Assembly (NCBI GenBank): GCA_012845835.1
Contig: JABAKD010000002.1
Span: 11,630,120-11,694,119, forward strand
DNA: 64,000 nucleotides
Reading direction: 5' to 3'
Source: Undaria pinnatifida
Taxonomy: Eukaryota; Sar; Phaeophyceae; Laminariales; Alariaceae
In this document: positions 45,838-57,166 of the stretch, one piece after another
Layout: every line of letters starts with the position of its first letter
How positions within the stretch are numbered: the stretch's first letter is position 1
Translations under genes and position numbers: made by a program
Notes under the pieces: model-generated
Told to the model about the DNA's origin: nothing
Databases searched by the model: none
The model's input: the letters and a program-made list of their open reading frames with translations, nothing else

Positions 45838-47360
45838 TTTATCACGTACGAACTTACTCGTAATCAGTGATTATGATCCTCCTTTTCCGACGTTCTATTG
45901 GTCTTTTATTCCTTAATCTGCTTCCTACATTTTATACAACTTAGTCAGCTCTCGCAATATTTTTCCAAAATAACCCAGCCCCAGTATCGACTTTCTTTAC
46001 CCCTTTGTCGACAGATATGTAATACCACGTCTCAATATCTGGACTAAAGTTGACCGACTTCCGTTCTCGATCCTTGTTGTGGGTAGTTTTAAGAGCTGAT
46101 TTGATATTTTCCTGTACAGCAATTGCTAATCCTCCAGACCAATCGATTTCTCATACTATACAAGGTACAACAAACAAGTCTCCCCAATAATAACGTATAC
46201 ATATAACACTCTATACTCACAACCCTACACTATTTTGATCATATATACAGTAGTAGTAGGTATATGTATGAGCAAATGATGTGTAATATTATTGCTACAT
46301 TATTTTACTGGCTCAACAGTCCATGTTACTCCGTTCTCACCACCCTGTCTACATAAATACCCCCACAGTTTGCCTTTAGACAACGCTTACTAGTAGGCAG
46401 GGATGCATGTATACCTTCCCCAGTTCAAAATTTGAAAAAATTAGTTTACCATCGCTTGCTGTATGCATCTCTTGTCATTTAACCACGTGCTGATACACAA
46501 AACAAACCAAAGACGTTTTTTAGGGAAAATCAGGTATACCTGGTCAGTTTGGTGTCAAAACAAGTACATCACTAAAACCAAGTACATATCACACGCTAGG
46601 ACACCTGTCATTGGCCAGCCTTCTGGATTTGTCTACTTTGTCTAGCTTTCAACTGAATTTGGCGCATTTGAGCCAGTCAGAGGCCATACGTGCACTTTCT
46701 CCTACATGTCCAACACGAAGACATCACCACGCTACTCGTGCCACACTACGTACATACGACCTGCCACAACCTGCAACGACATACAGAACATATGATACGC
46801 ACGTATACAGCACGATATCATACATACCTGGTACAATACAGAGGTAATCGTCGTAAGAGTAAGTACGATCACGAAAGCAATGAAAGCAAAAAATGCATGC
46901 CTTGCGGAGCAATTTACACCATTGATGCATACCAATGTTTCGTCTTCATCGCATAACAACAAAAGCAGTGATTCAAAAGCGGGGGCAATCTTGTTTGCCC
47001 TCTGTACTGCTGTACGTAGCGTAGACTGCGTGACTCCCTTATTTTGTATAAACTTGATGGCGTCTCATTTCTCGCCTCCACTCTCTAGAGATCACGACCA
47101 CTGATTCTCGCCACTCATGCGGCCTGCTGTTTCTATTTCTGCGGTGTCTTCCTGTGGTTATCCTGAAGCGTGTGGGGTTCGTGAAACTTCTTCAAGCGAC
47201 ATTTTCAACGATAAAAGAGAGTTGAACTGTTATGGAACTTTCTTCAACATCCCGTAAAATCGTTCATGTTTATACTGCCCAGTTAATTTCCCATATATTA
47301 TTTTATAAATTGATTTAAAAAAAAGATGGCCCGGCTTGCTGCTGTACTTCTACCTCTTAT
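45838..47360. repeat. 1.5-kb repeat, copy 2
   Basis: Second copy of 41885-43170, longer by about 200 bp through an insertion after 45990. Similarity fades after GTAAAATCGTTCATG near 47265, with a further short match (CTGTACTTCTACCT) near 47340. No TIR or LTR could be found at its edges. Confidence 0.65.
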
Positions 47361-47710
47361 AATTCACGACTGTGTTGTTGTTGTCGCTGTTGGTCTCACA
47401 TTAACTCGCATAATCAAGTCCGTGGTCACAGGACAGGCTCCAGTCACTCTGGGGCTAAGGAATACCCCAGGGGAGAACACGAACAAACCAAGGTGGTTCA
47501 CGCATATATCGCAGCTGACTTAATTCATGCCTCCGCCAGAAACATATAATAGTGAAATCGGGAGTCAGTCTACGATGTGCCAGGTCCATACCGGCGCATA
47601 CGTCTCATTACTCGTGCCTGGAAAAACCGACTGTACCGCTTGCCACCCAAGAAAGACTACCACGTATATATTACACGTAGTATTTATCACTACGCATACG
47701 CACGACAAAC

Positions 47711-47890
47711 GCAAGTCAATTGGAAAAAAGAAACAAAGAAGAGAAAAGAAAAGAAGACAAAGGAAAGGAAAGAAAAGACAAGGAAGCGAACAAAACGAAA
47801 AAGGAAAGGAAAGATAAGAAAAAAGCAAGAAAAGAAAGAAAATGCAAGACAAGAAGAGGAAGCAAGGGAAGGAAAAGAGAAAAAAAATGT
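47711..47890. repeat. purine-rich (A/G) low-complexity tract
   Basis: Almost uninterrupted A and G on the plus strand, for example GAAAAGAAAAGAAGAC. It yields Lys/Glu/Arg frames without meaning. Confidence 0.85.
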
Positions 47891-47915
47891 CAAACTAGCA
47901 GATCCTAGGAACTGA

Positions 47916-48657
47916 CTAAAGACGGCTCATAGAGGGTATATCAAGTGCATCATCAATTGCACTGGGGAGAGAACGCAACATGGCGAAGAAATCAGGGCGG
48001 TCATACACTATCTTGTGATGGCCATTGGAAGGCCCACAACTTTCAAGAAGATGATGGCCAAACCCAGACTTCAGTCTCTTGGGCATAACGCCCCCCCTTC
48101 TCACCCCCCCCCGTTTCCCCTTTCCCCCCTCCCCCCCCCCCCCTCCCCCGCTCTCCCCTCCTCCCCCCCCCCCCCCACCCCCCCTTCCCCCTCCCCCTCG
48201 CCGCTTAGAGATGCCGACGGTGGATTGCGCTGCCGCATCCTTTGCGTGTCGCTCTGTAGCTTTGCGTCTTTCCGTTTCATGCCAATTCCGCATGAACAAC
48301 TCGGCTCCCTCCTCTTCTTGTCGAAAACGTCTCTGCCAACCTTCTGAGCAGCCTTTCGCCACCCTTCGAATTTCATTCCAAAGACCCACATATCCTCCTT
48401 CAGATGATCCATCCAGTCTTTCTCTTGCCCCCCTGAGTAGCCCTCACCCCCAACAAGCTCCCCAAACATCACCCTCTGTGGCAGACGCTCCTCTCCCATA
48501 CGGGCTACAAATCCCGCAAACAATATCCTCCGTTTGCGCACTATCGCCTCTATGCTCTCGGAAGCTGTCTTGGCAAGCGCGTCGGCGTACGATGGGGTGT
48601 GGTCGTCGCGCTTCCGTTTCCACCATCCAAGGCATCGGAGACTGTACTTCTACCTGA
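47916..48657 (-). pseudogene. non-LTR retrotransposon (LINE) 3' end
   Basis: On the minus strand the frame reads KRRILFAGFVARMGEERLPQ, then VMFGELVGGEGYSGGQEKDW. After a frameshift near 48330 it reads EGAELFMRNWHETERRKATE. This is the C-terminal tail seen after the RT of RTE-like LINEs, in which a cluster (RRRxLFAGxxxRM...LPxRxMxGEL) precedes a helical segment. RT and endonuclease are absent. The tail is interrupted by the C-rich tract at 48086-48192. Confidence 0.6.
48086..48192. repeat. C-rich low-complexity tract
   Basis: Runs of up to about 15 C separated by T. The minus strand has many G-runs and could form G-quadruplexes. Confidence 0.85.
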
Positions 48658-49143
48658 GTCAAGCGAGATTTCAACCCACACGGATTCCAGCTGAAGCCCC
48701 ATGTAACGAAGGATAAGAGCTGTTTAAGACACACGCACCCAGGTCTCCAATCCCTTGTCCCTCGTCTCTCACCGCTTCTAATTCGTTTTTTTCTCCGTGT
48801 ATCCCTTCAGACTGATTCTTCCCGTCTGCTTGTTACAACAGCTGCCAGCAAACACCAGTCTTGTCTCACGCAGTCCTCTTCCAAGCGCTAGTGCTACACA
48901 ACAAATCTCCGGATGAAACTTCCAACAATACCTTACGGTTCACGATCACTGTACTGAGGCTAGGTTCGCAGTCACTCACGCTCGTGTCAGATCAAGTTCA
49001 GGTTCCTTTTTTCCTCGTTTGGTTTTGTGTGTTCTTGGACTGGGACCGTGAGCGATACGCTTTCTAGACTGACTGGAGTCGATCAGACCTAGGCAGCATT
49101 CCGCTACGTATGTTACATGACGTCATGTCAATCCGCCGCAACA
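48643..49143 (-). mobile_element. gypsy 5' LTR with primer-binding site and leader stub
   Basis: LTR 48702-49143 (442 bp, minus strand) followed on that strand by TGGGGCTTCAGCTGGAAT and about 40 bases of leader (GTCAAGCGAG...GACTGTACTTCTACCT on the plus strand). Same structure as at 43171-43683. Confidence 0.75.
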
Positions 49144-49844
49144 GTTTTCCATCTTTCTTCAAAGAAAAATGTACCCAATTCTAGTGTAAGTATCCCACGC
49201 CCCCAATACAACACCGTTACACCCCAAAGAAAATTTTCCCTTTTATTTTGTATCCGAAAGAGGTCCGAGCGCGGAGCAGACGACACACACACGGCCCTGA
49301 CAGACATGGCATGAACCCTAATGAGGCTGTTGCTAGCGAGGTATCAGCGCCTGCTTCCAGCGACGTAGCAGCACCTACCTGCTGCCGGCGAGGCAGCAGC
49401 GCCTGCTGAAAAACTATATAAATATGATAATTATTTTTCGGGGATTCGGTCAGGAGGTTTTATTGTCTCGGCCTCAGTATGCGATTATCGGAACTGGAAT
49501 TCTCGGTCAAATAGCTCCGTTCGAGCGTCGTCTTTGGGGGGCGGCTCCAACGCCGCTCGCCCTGCGGTATCCGCTCCGCACCTCGACGTGAATGCGGATA
49601 GATGCTGAGCGAGACAAACGTGAAGTTCGATTTTTTTTGTATTTTGGGCGGTATACGCCCTAGCTACTCTTGGATCTTGGCAAATGTAAAGCTTGAACGA
49701 ATAAATAAGGGACAACATTCCGAAATTGGTACTATTTTCAAACTGGCATCTAATTTCTTTCCCGACAATGCTTTTTTCATGGCCGCCTCCAAGCGCTTGC
49801 CTTATCGTAGCTACTACTTACTGCTGTGTGTCGTTTCCTTTTGG
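49144..49844. other. unassigned region
   Basis: It includes a short imperfect repeat of GCAGCGCCTGCT words near 49330-49410. No gene was recognised. Confidence 0.3.
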
Positions 49845-50095
49845 CTCAGTGGGTATAGTGCTACATAACCAACGAAGGATGTGTCGTGAGTACGATTCTC
49901 ACCCAGATCATATTCGGTATTCAGGAGCGTGCGTGCTGGAGACGTTATGAATGGTTATGATAGTTGTTAGTGTTCTCCCGAGTACTACTAACTGTAGTAC
50001 GTGGAGAGGAGATAGCTCAGGGGATCGCTCTTACGAAGTCGGTGATAATTAATTAACGAACTCAAAAACATATTTGGTTGGTTTTTTGCATAATC
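49845..50095 (+). mobile_element. foldback tRNA-related repeat (family C), copy 2
   Basis: It starts with GGCTCAGTGGGTATAGTGCTA (A-box-like) and has a B box GAGTACGATTCTC. It then follows the same order as the copy at 38563-38923 to TACGAAGTCGGTGATAATTA. The palindromes are decayed here. Confidence 0.55.
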
Positions 50096-50115
50096 CATTC
50101 ACTCATTGTGAGTTT

Positions 50116-50222
50116 TACTGAGTCACGTGACAGTGGGTGTAGTGCTATGTGTCGTGAGTTTGATTCTCACCGACTTCATATTTGTCTTTTGCAAGCTTGC
50201 GAGCTGACATTATGAACGCTTA
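50116..50222 (+). mobile_element. family C repeat, partial copy 3
   Basis: CAGTGGGTGTAGTGCTATG followed at once by GTGTCGTGAGTTTGATTCTC and CACCGACTTCATATTTG. The first part and B box are kept, and the rest is lost. Confidence 0.5.
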
Positions 50223-50251
50223 TTTTGTTTGGTAGTTTAACATATATATGC

Positions 50252-50301
50252 AGTAGCACTACCGACTGAGCTACTGAGTAGCACTACCGACTGAGCTACT
50301 G
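50252..50301 (-). repeat. 25-bp perfect tandem duplication containing a tRNA A box
   Basis: Two identical 25-mers. On the minus strand each holds TAGCTCAGTCGGTAGTGC, a consensus pol III A box with the D-arm of an ordinary tRNA. No matching B box follows at tRNA distance. Confidence 0.7.
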
Positions 50302-50310
50302 AGTCAGGTG

Positions 50311-51091
50311 ATTAAGAAGCTCAGTGGGCAGTGTTGTAGGTTTTCTCGGTCTAATTACACTGTTCGAAGGCCGCCGCCCATGCGAGAAGCGCGCAAAATT
50401 TTGTATTTTGAACGGTACTCTCAAGTTATTCTTTGGAACTTGATGTGTGGAGAGGTCGATAAAATACTTACTCTTGGCAAGACAATATTTCCAAATTGGC
50501 CTCATATTTTGTCCCAAGAACAAATAATAATATGACTGCAAAAAAATCCCCATGGTACTGCAGTAGGGATCATAGTAGTGCATTTTTTTATTGAATTTTG
50601 GTAGGTACACGTACATATGTACATGGACATAGACGTGGCAAGCGCACGGATGACTAAACGAGGAGGAGGTAGTAGTGATTACGATTACTGCGCCAGAAAC
50701 AGCCACACAACATCATTGCGAGTGGCTGCGTCCCCGGGGCCTCGAGGGTTGTATTATACAAGTTCCTCCTGTTGTTAAGCTGCGCCACGTGAAGGTGGTA
50801 GTACGTAGACATACTGCAGTATCCACGGAGAAACCAGTGGTGGCATGCATTCGTCCCGGTATCGCATTGTTTAGTGCTTTTATTCTCCCGAGAAGACTCT
50901 TTGGAGAAATGTAGGCGGCGTGTGGATGGCGTGCTTTGTTGTTGCTGTAGTCCCTGACTCCGTTGCTGTGGTCGTTTGCCGGCCAAGTGCAAGAGGTCGT
51001 GTTGGTACGTAATTGCCAAATAAGTTTGTGTTGCTTCGTACTTGACGTGCTCTTTGCTGCTGATTGCTGATTGATCATCTCTTGAAGTGAG
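50311..51091. other. unassigned region
   Basis: Overlapping frames on both strands around 50654-51190 reach 178 codons but show no motif. Not supported as genes. Confidence 0.25.
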
Positions 51092-51398
51092 TTTTTTTTT
51101 TTGGCGCACTTCTACTTTCCAGCTTCTGGACATACAAGCCGTGGTCACAGGTGTCGTCCTTCCCTTCCCCCCCCTGGTTATTGCCTTCATTTTTTTTGGC
51201 GCATAGGGTTCAGCACCAACTGATCGTCGATTTTTAATCGAGCGTTGCTACCTCACGCTTTCTCGTTTTCCGCAAGTCAATTAATGCACAAGAAAAAGTC
51301 CCACCAAAATTTATACGAGTACGCACTCGGGGGTATTCGATTTCACACAAAGCTGACGTATACCAGGCTCGAGGATAACCTGATACGCCACCGGGGCA
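51092..51398 (-). mobile_element. tRNA-derived SINE (family A), copy 1
   Basis: Plus strand: poly(T) at 51092, a body with CTTTCCAGCTTCTGGACA and GCCGTGGTCACAGGTGTCGT, ending CCACCGGGGCA. Read on the minus strand it is a tRNA-like head (TGCCCCGGTGGCGTATCAGG, A box inside), a body and a poly(A) tail. Copy 2 is at 56046-56341. Confidence 0.75.
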
Positions 51399-51414
51399 GT
51401 GAGTGATATAGAGC

Positions 51415-51710
51415 CGGTCGCCCCGGCGGTCTAGTGGGGTTACACTCGAATACTACTAATTAATACCAGCATTGGTTCTGGAGTTAAAAAACCACCGTTG
51501 TGAGCTTTGTTGGCTTTATTTATTTGCAAAAATACATGGGAAAAAAGGACCAATTAACTGCTGAAATCGCCTAGCAGTGTGGGTAGGTACAATTCGACGC
51601 GAATCGACTAGGGAAGAAAATGCTGAATTCTTCTCGCGATGAAAATTAGGGCAGGTACCGCAGTGAGGAGGCGGGAGGGGAGCCCGCTATATGACCCCGG
51701 ATCTGAGTTA
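51415..51710 (+). mobile_element. tRNA-derived SINE (family B), copy 2
   Basis: It starts CGGTCGCCCCGGCGGTCTA 16 bases after the family A SINE and ends ATCTGAGTTA. It matches 2583-2880 in reverse. The B box is decayed to GGTTCTGGAGTTAAAAA. Confidence 0.7.
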
Positions 51711-52206
51711 TACTACCGCATTGGGAGGGCGAGAGTAATGCGAGCATCCCAAAAAATGGGATGGGAAAAATAAAAGAAGTTTATTGCTGCTGCTGTAGTA
51801 ATAAAACGATACCTAAGCAAGTTGCACCGATCGACTCGATCTGGACCAGCTGCTGTATTATGCAATTTGTTCATGTATAACTTTTCTAATCACAGGCCAC
51901 TATGAGATGATAGTCCTTGAACTTGCTGAACTTCTTAGTGAGTGGTGGTTTCCTCTATCCACGAACCCCGGCCGAGCCAATCAATCGAAGGTTGGGTTAC
52001 AGTGTGTGTGGTGGTATCGAGGCAGGGGGTCAAATGAAATGTCCGCGTACCGCAGGGTTGGGGTATACGAATAAAAATTCAGGAGTAGCGCGAGTTGCCC
52101 CATTTTTTTCTACTTGTAAATACCTTGAAGGATTTCTGAACTGGGGTTGAACCCTGTTCTGTGGTGCTGGCGTTGCATACCACCCTCAGATAGATAAGGC
52201 TCTCAC
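51711..52206. other. unassigned region
   Basis: No gene recognised between the SINE and the satellite. Confidence 0.3.
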
Positions 52207-53075
52207 ACCGTGCGGTGTGGTGTCGACCCGGGAGAAGTCGGTTTTCGTCCCCGGTTCGTTGGCGTTGTTGGGGTATGGAAGGACTTTTGGAACGGCGGTG
52301 GAGCCCTGTCCTCATCGGGTGCGTCGGAACGCCCCCCGCTCGTTTGCTGGTCTATCCCCTCACCGGGTGTCCCTGGCTCTACGTGCTGCACAGCCACTCA
52401 ACGATAAGCCAATGTGAGGAATAGATTAGTGTCACATCATCGTGCGCGGCTGTGTCGACCCGCGGGAAAAATCGGTCATCGTCCCCGGTTAGTCAGGATT
52501 TCTGAAACGGGCACAGGACTCTATATCCTCCCATGGTGGCGTTGCCCTTATGTCCGAGCCCCAGCCAATCAGCGGTAAGCGCATATGGTTGGAGTTCCAC
52601 GTCGTGCGGAGTGGTGTCAACACGGGAGGTCATTGTTATTGTTCCCGCGTTTTTGGAGCTGTAGATATTCGTGGGATTCATGACTCGGGGATAGGACCCT
52701 ATCTTGCCCGGGTGTGACGGAAATGCCCCCCATTGATGGGCCTCTATCCGCCTAGGACGGCGCTGCAGAGCTCGAACCAATCAGCGATTAGCCAACGGGA
52801 TTGGGGTTTTCTCACCGTGCAGGGTGGTGTCGACCCGAGAAAGCTTGGTTCGCTTCCCCGGTTGGGGACGTTTTAGAGATGTGGAACGACCTCTGTACCG
52901 GGGGTGGGAGCCTATATCCTCCCGAGGTGGAGCTGGCTCAACATGCAAACCATGGCCAATCCGAAAGTCAGTCGGCCGGTGGGGTTGGGATTTCCATACC
53001 GTGCGGAGAGGTATCATGTGTGGATGGATTTTGAATTCTGCGTGTGACCCTATCGCGCCCGGGTGACGCCTACCT
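52207..53075. repeat. degenerate satellite, about 200-bp units
   Basis: Five diverged units marked by CACCGTGCGG(T)GTGGTGTCGACC near 52207, 52437, 52600, 52811 and 52997. Companions are CCCCGGTT, CCTATATCCTCCC, CCCGGGTG and CCAATCAGCG. Unit length varies from about 163 to 230. Confidence 0.65.
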
Positions 53076-55155
53076 TGTGTCTATGAATCCTGGCCAATGC
53101 GCGATCAGACAAAACTGACATTTTTTTTTTTTGGTCTAATAAAACTCGAGTCTGAAATACTTAGCTGACAAAATCGTAAGCGCTGTAGTCGCGTGCTGTA
53201 TGTACAAGAAGTGAGCGATCTACACAGCTAGCAACAAGCTGCAGCATTGCAACAGCATTCGAGGAGTTCAATGACGAAGGCAGTCATACCACCGTGTTTC
53301 GCGCCTGGAACAACGTAGGCACGTTTTCTCCACGATCAGAAAATTCACGGACAGTCGATCTGGGAGGCTCGGATAAAGAAGATACTTTTATACCATGCAT
53401 TGTATTTTTTAGAAGCTGGCTCAGTGCACGTCTCTCAGTGGCTACTAAGAGGACACGCAGCGGACATACTCAGTCACCTTACTGGCCCCGGATGCTTGAT
53501 TGATGAGTAAAAATATCATAAGAAACGCACTCGACACGTTTCGTCGCCAGACTAAAGGGTCAGTCGGCGTGCGCTGGGACTTTTCCGATCGAAATCTGAT
53601 GAATGAAGCTCGGAATCGGATTCACTTAAAAACGGTAGCTATTAATAGTAGTATATTGTTATGATTATAAGTCTATGTCAAACTCTTGGCATTATCATAC
53701 ATACTGTACGTGCAGACTTTGATTGTGTGTGGCGACTTTCTTTACTTTACCAAGTATTGAATCGAACAATTTTAAGTGCTGCCCTGCCCTATCCGAAGCA
53801 TGGGTGCCGGCGACCATGCGGAGCCCTAAATTTCTCATTTTTGGTGCTGTAGTACATCCTGGAAAAATATACAGTACTATGTAATGTCTGCACCTTTTCC
53901 TTTCTGAAGTTGGATTTCCGTCGGGAAGATGATCGTAACTGAAGACCTTCCGCTTTGCGAATATAGCCCGAAATGAAAAATACTAATATTTGTCTCTTAG
54001 TAGAAAATACGCACGGCACTGTCAGCAGTCGTCATGAAAGAGATGCCGCATTTATTTTCTGAGGGGACGCGTCAGATTTAGAAAAACGTGAAACCACGCG
54101 CGAAGCAAAGACAGCAGATACACATATCCCGCCTTCCCGAGTAAAAACAGAGAAGCGTCACGCCAACATCCCGCACGAGCAAAGCCACTTCTGCGTTTAA
54201 TTTAGACAACGCCGCCGTAACGAGAAGATCGCTCTCCTCTTCTTCGTTTTGCTCCTCGTCCGCAACCACGCAAATCAGTGCGACAGCCTTCAGTCAAAGC
54301 TCTTTTTACAAACCTCTCCGGCTGACATGGCTCCATGTCCACGCTTGATCCAAACCGACTTTGCATCCTGCTGTCTTAAAACCTCCATTGCCATTGAAAC
54401 AGCAGTGCAGTTTCAGCTCCACAGCAACCCCGAGGCTCGACCGTGAACAAGGCGTCGTAGCGGCGTATGTTGGGAGCGTGGCAGCGATGATCTGTAAACG
54501 CTCTGCTGATGTTGCACCCGAGCGTATCGCCAGCTAGAAGAAGCAACGTAGTCTCCAACAGTCGAAGAGTCCGGTGCACGCCACACTCTCGGGGTAAACT
54601 TGGCCAATCCAAAGCGTCCGGAAAGTTTTCGGCCAATAGAAAACAGGTAGCTGTCGAATCTCATATCGACCATATTTTGCTCTACCATAATATACTTCCC
54701 ACATATGACTAAATTACCCATGTTTGTTCAAATTTGATTTTGGTTTGTGATTACAGCCGTCGGTAACGGGAGAATAGATAAAAAGCTGATTTGGTAGTAT
54801 GACATATTTTGCGCAGACAGTCTACTACTTGAAAAGAACTTCCAACGCGTTGTGAGCGATTGCGAGCTTTGCGTGATCGTCTTGTTTTCCCCTGCGATTT
54901 GTATACATGCCATTGACCTGGTATTTTGGAGGGGTAGTTGCTTGGAACGGGAGTTTCTAGGGACTAGTGCTTCTCTGTAAGTAAGATCTTCGTACATTGC
55001 GGAAGTAAACCGGGAGGAAGTATTGTATTTCGCGCCGAGTCGTGAGGCTGTACATGACAATGGTACGAATTAATGCTGGTCTACGGATTATATTTAAAAG
55101 TTCTTCTAAACACGTCAGCTGTGAGTTCAATATTTTGTTTGCCTTGAGTGAGGCC
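53076..55155. other. unassigned region
   Basis: Only short motif-free frames. The two overlapping minus-strand frames near 54376-54721 share sequence in different frames and are not supported. Confidence 0.3.
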
Positions 55156-57166
55156 TGTAGACGCGCCTAAGCTAGGCAAGGTCTACTGACCAGAAAGTGT
55201 CCCCCCTTGGCCTGAGGAGGGCTGGTCAGCACCATTCAGGTGCTAGAAAAGGAGAGGTAAGTTGTTGAATTAGCTCCGAACCCCCAATAAAAACGATATT
55301 AACTTCATCCCCGAACCCCCATATCAGAATCCAGAAGAGGATAATTAGAAACCCCTACGACAGTAGTTGTCTTTAGATCTAGATAACGTTCACACACCAC
55401 ATCAGATCCTCAACAGTCAATCACCGACAAGAAGATCAACTGCCGTGCCTTATCAACAACACTACACACTCTCTGGTGCTCCACTGTCCACAATGCCCCC
55501 AAAAGTGCGTTCCTACTCAAAGTAGTTCATGAACAAGCTTTGATCAAAGTTGAGCACCAGCTACACAAAAACATCAAAGCAAACATACATGTCGTTTTTG
55601 AATGATAAACGACCACATACATCTAGATACCATACCCAATGATTACGAGCTATGAAACATTGCAATACTTCACAAAAACATGCACACACGATCACCAGGC
55701 ACAAATCATGCATTAAAACATAGCAATATCACAAATAAACACTACCAGGTACATTAATTCGTATATGTTTTCACACGCAAACTTCACAAAACATACTTGT
55801 GAAAGTGGCAAGCCAAACGGAAACCCAAATAAACATCCGCCGACCAAAAGATAAACATCGTAAAAACCCTTTTACGACTACACGAATATTAATAGTATCA
55901 TCTGCTTTCATTCACAATTATACCACGACTCATGCACTCAGCAAAATAACACCGTAAGAACATTCCAAGACGATTTTCGCTTGAAGTCATGCGGAAACCG
56001 CAGAAAATTACAGCGTAATACCACATTGATGCTTCAGGTTGGTCCTTTTTTTTTTTTTTTTTTCTCGCACTTGTACTTTCCAGCTTCTGGACAAGCCGTG
56101 GTCACAGGTGTCGTCCCTTCTCCCCCCCGGTTCTTGCCTTCAATTTTTATCGCGCATAGGGTTCAGCAGTCCCACTGCTCGTCGATTTTTCATCGAGTGT
56201 TGCTAACTCACGCTCTCGCGCTTTCCGCAAGTCAATTTGTGCACAAGAAAAAGTCCCAACGAATTTATACGAGTATGCATTTGGCGGGGCTCGAACTCAC
56301 GAAACTGACCTCTACCAGGCTCGAGGATAACCTGATACGCATTGTCCTTATACGCATTCAACCTCATCAAACGAACATGCATTCCGCATTCAGCAAGCCT
56401 CGCTTGTTTGGAGACGAAAAACAGCAGCGATACATGAGCACGTACTCATTATACTACGACAGAACGAGACAATCGTCCCATGCGCCCAAAAACAGATGGC
56501 AAAATGATCTTACAAAAATAATCAATACAAAAAAATACGGAAGACACAAATATCTATTACTCGTACGCACAACAAGCACATATGTACCACTGTATAGCAA
56601 ACTTGAACATCGGGTACTGTTGCTAAACGGTTTGCGCCTAAGCAGTTTCCTTCAACTGGAAAGGTTCCTTGATTTTTCTTAGAATACATCGGAATGCACA
56701 TAGCGATAGACTCTCATGCTGCTGCTCCTCTCTGTTCATCAGGAACAACACAAGTCTGCCTACGAAACACGTTAATCCGTCAAACGCAATCAACGATTCG
56801 TTTCGTTTCTCGCACGGCGCAGAGCACACTCTGTGCATACTTTACTCTGCACTCAATGCGTGCGGAAAAACGCTCAATACAACGCGCGCACGGCAATATA
56901 GGTTTTGCACTCGTTTTGCGGACGCGCCACGAAATCCCACGCGCTCGCTTCAAACCTGTGAAAACGACATGCTAATAGCGCACATGTGTGTGTATAAATC
57001 TTCGAACGCAAATTACAGTTTCATACGATTTGGAACACGAGCTCCTTCAGGCTGACTCGTCCATATGCAGCGGGGAAAGCAAGTACCAGGTTCTTTGCGG
57101 CAATACGTGGACATATTTGTTCTTGTGCAGAGGCCATCGGCATGCACCACGCATTCAATAACCCCC
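55156..57166 (+). mobile_element. truncated inverted copy of the 3.2-kb LTR-type element
   Basis: A complete terminal repeat (55156-55492, 337 bp, TGTAGACG...TGTCCACA) is followed by about 1.67 kb of interior. Apart from a SINE insertion, the interior matches the reverse complement of about 18697 down to 17300. Similarity ends near 57166 (AATAACCCCCC), so the far half and second repeat are missing. The frames of about 130-145 codons seen in both copies have no motif and carry many changes. Confidence 0.8.
56046..56341 (-). mobile_element. tRNA-derived SINE (family A), copy 2, inside the LTR-type element
   Basis: Poly(T) at 56046-56063 and the same body as 51092-51398. Its minus-strand head has B box GAGTTCGAGCCCC and A-box-like GGTTATCC. 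It is missing in the sister element (18126-18165), where GGTTTGTCCTTATACGC is continuous. The flanks here read TTGGTCC and ATTGTCC, a 6-7 base target duplication. The last ten or so bases of the head are truncated. Confidence 0.8.

Noticed and set aside
47520..47915. Lys/Glu-rich basic protein
   Set aside because: Translation of an A/G-only tract in several frames.
48015..48347. Proline-rich protein
   Set aside because: Translation of a C-rich tract that lies within a minus-strand LINE tail.
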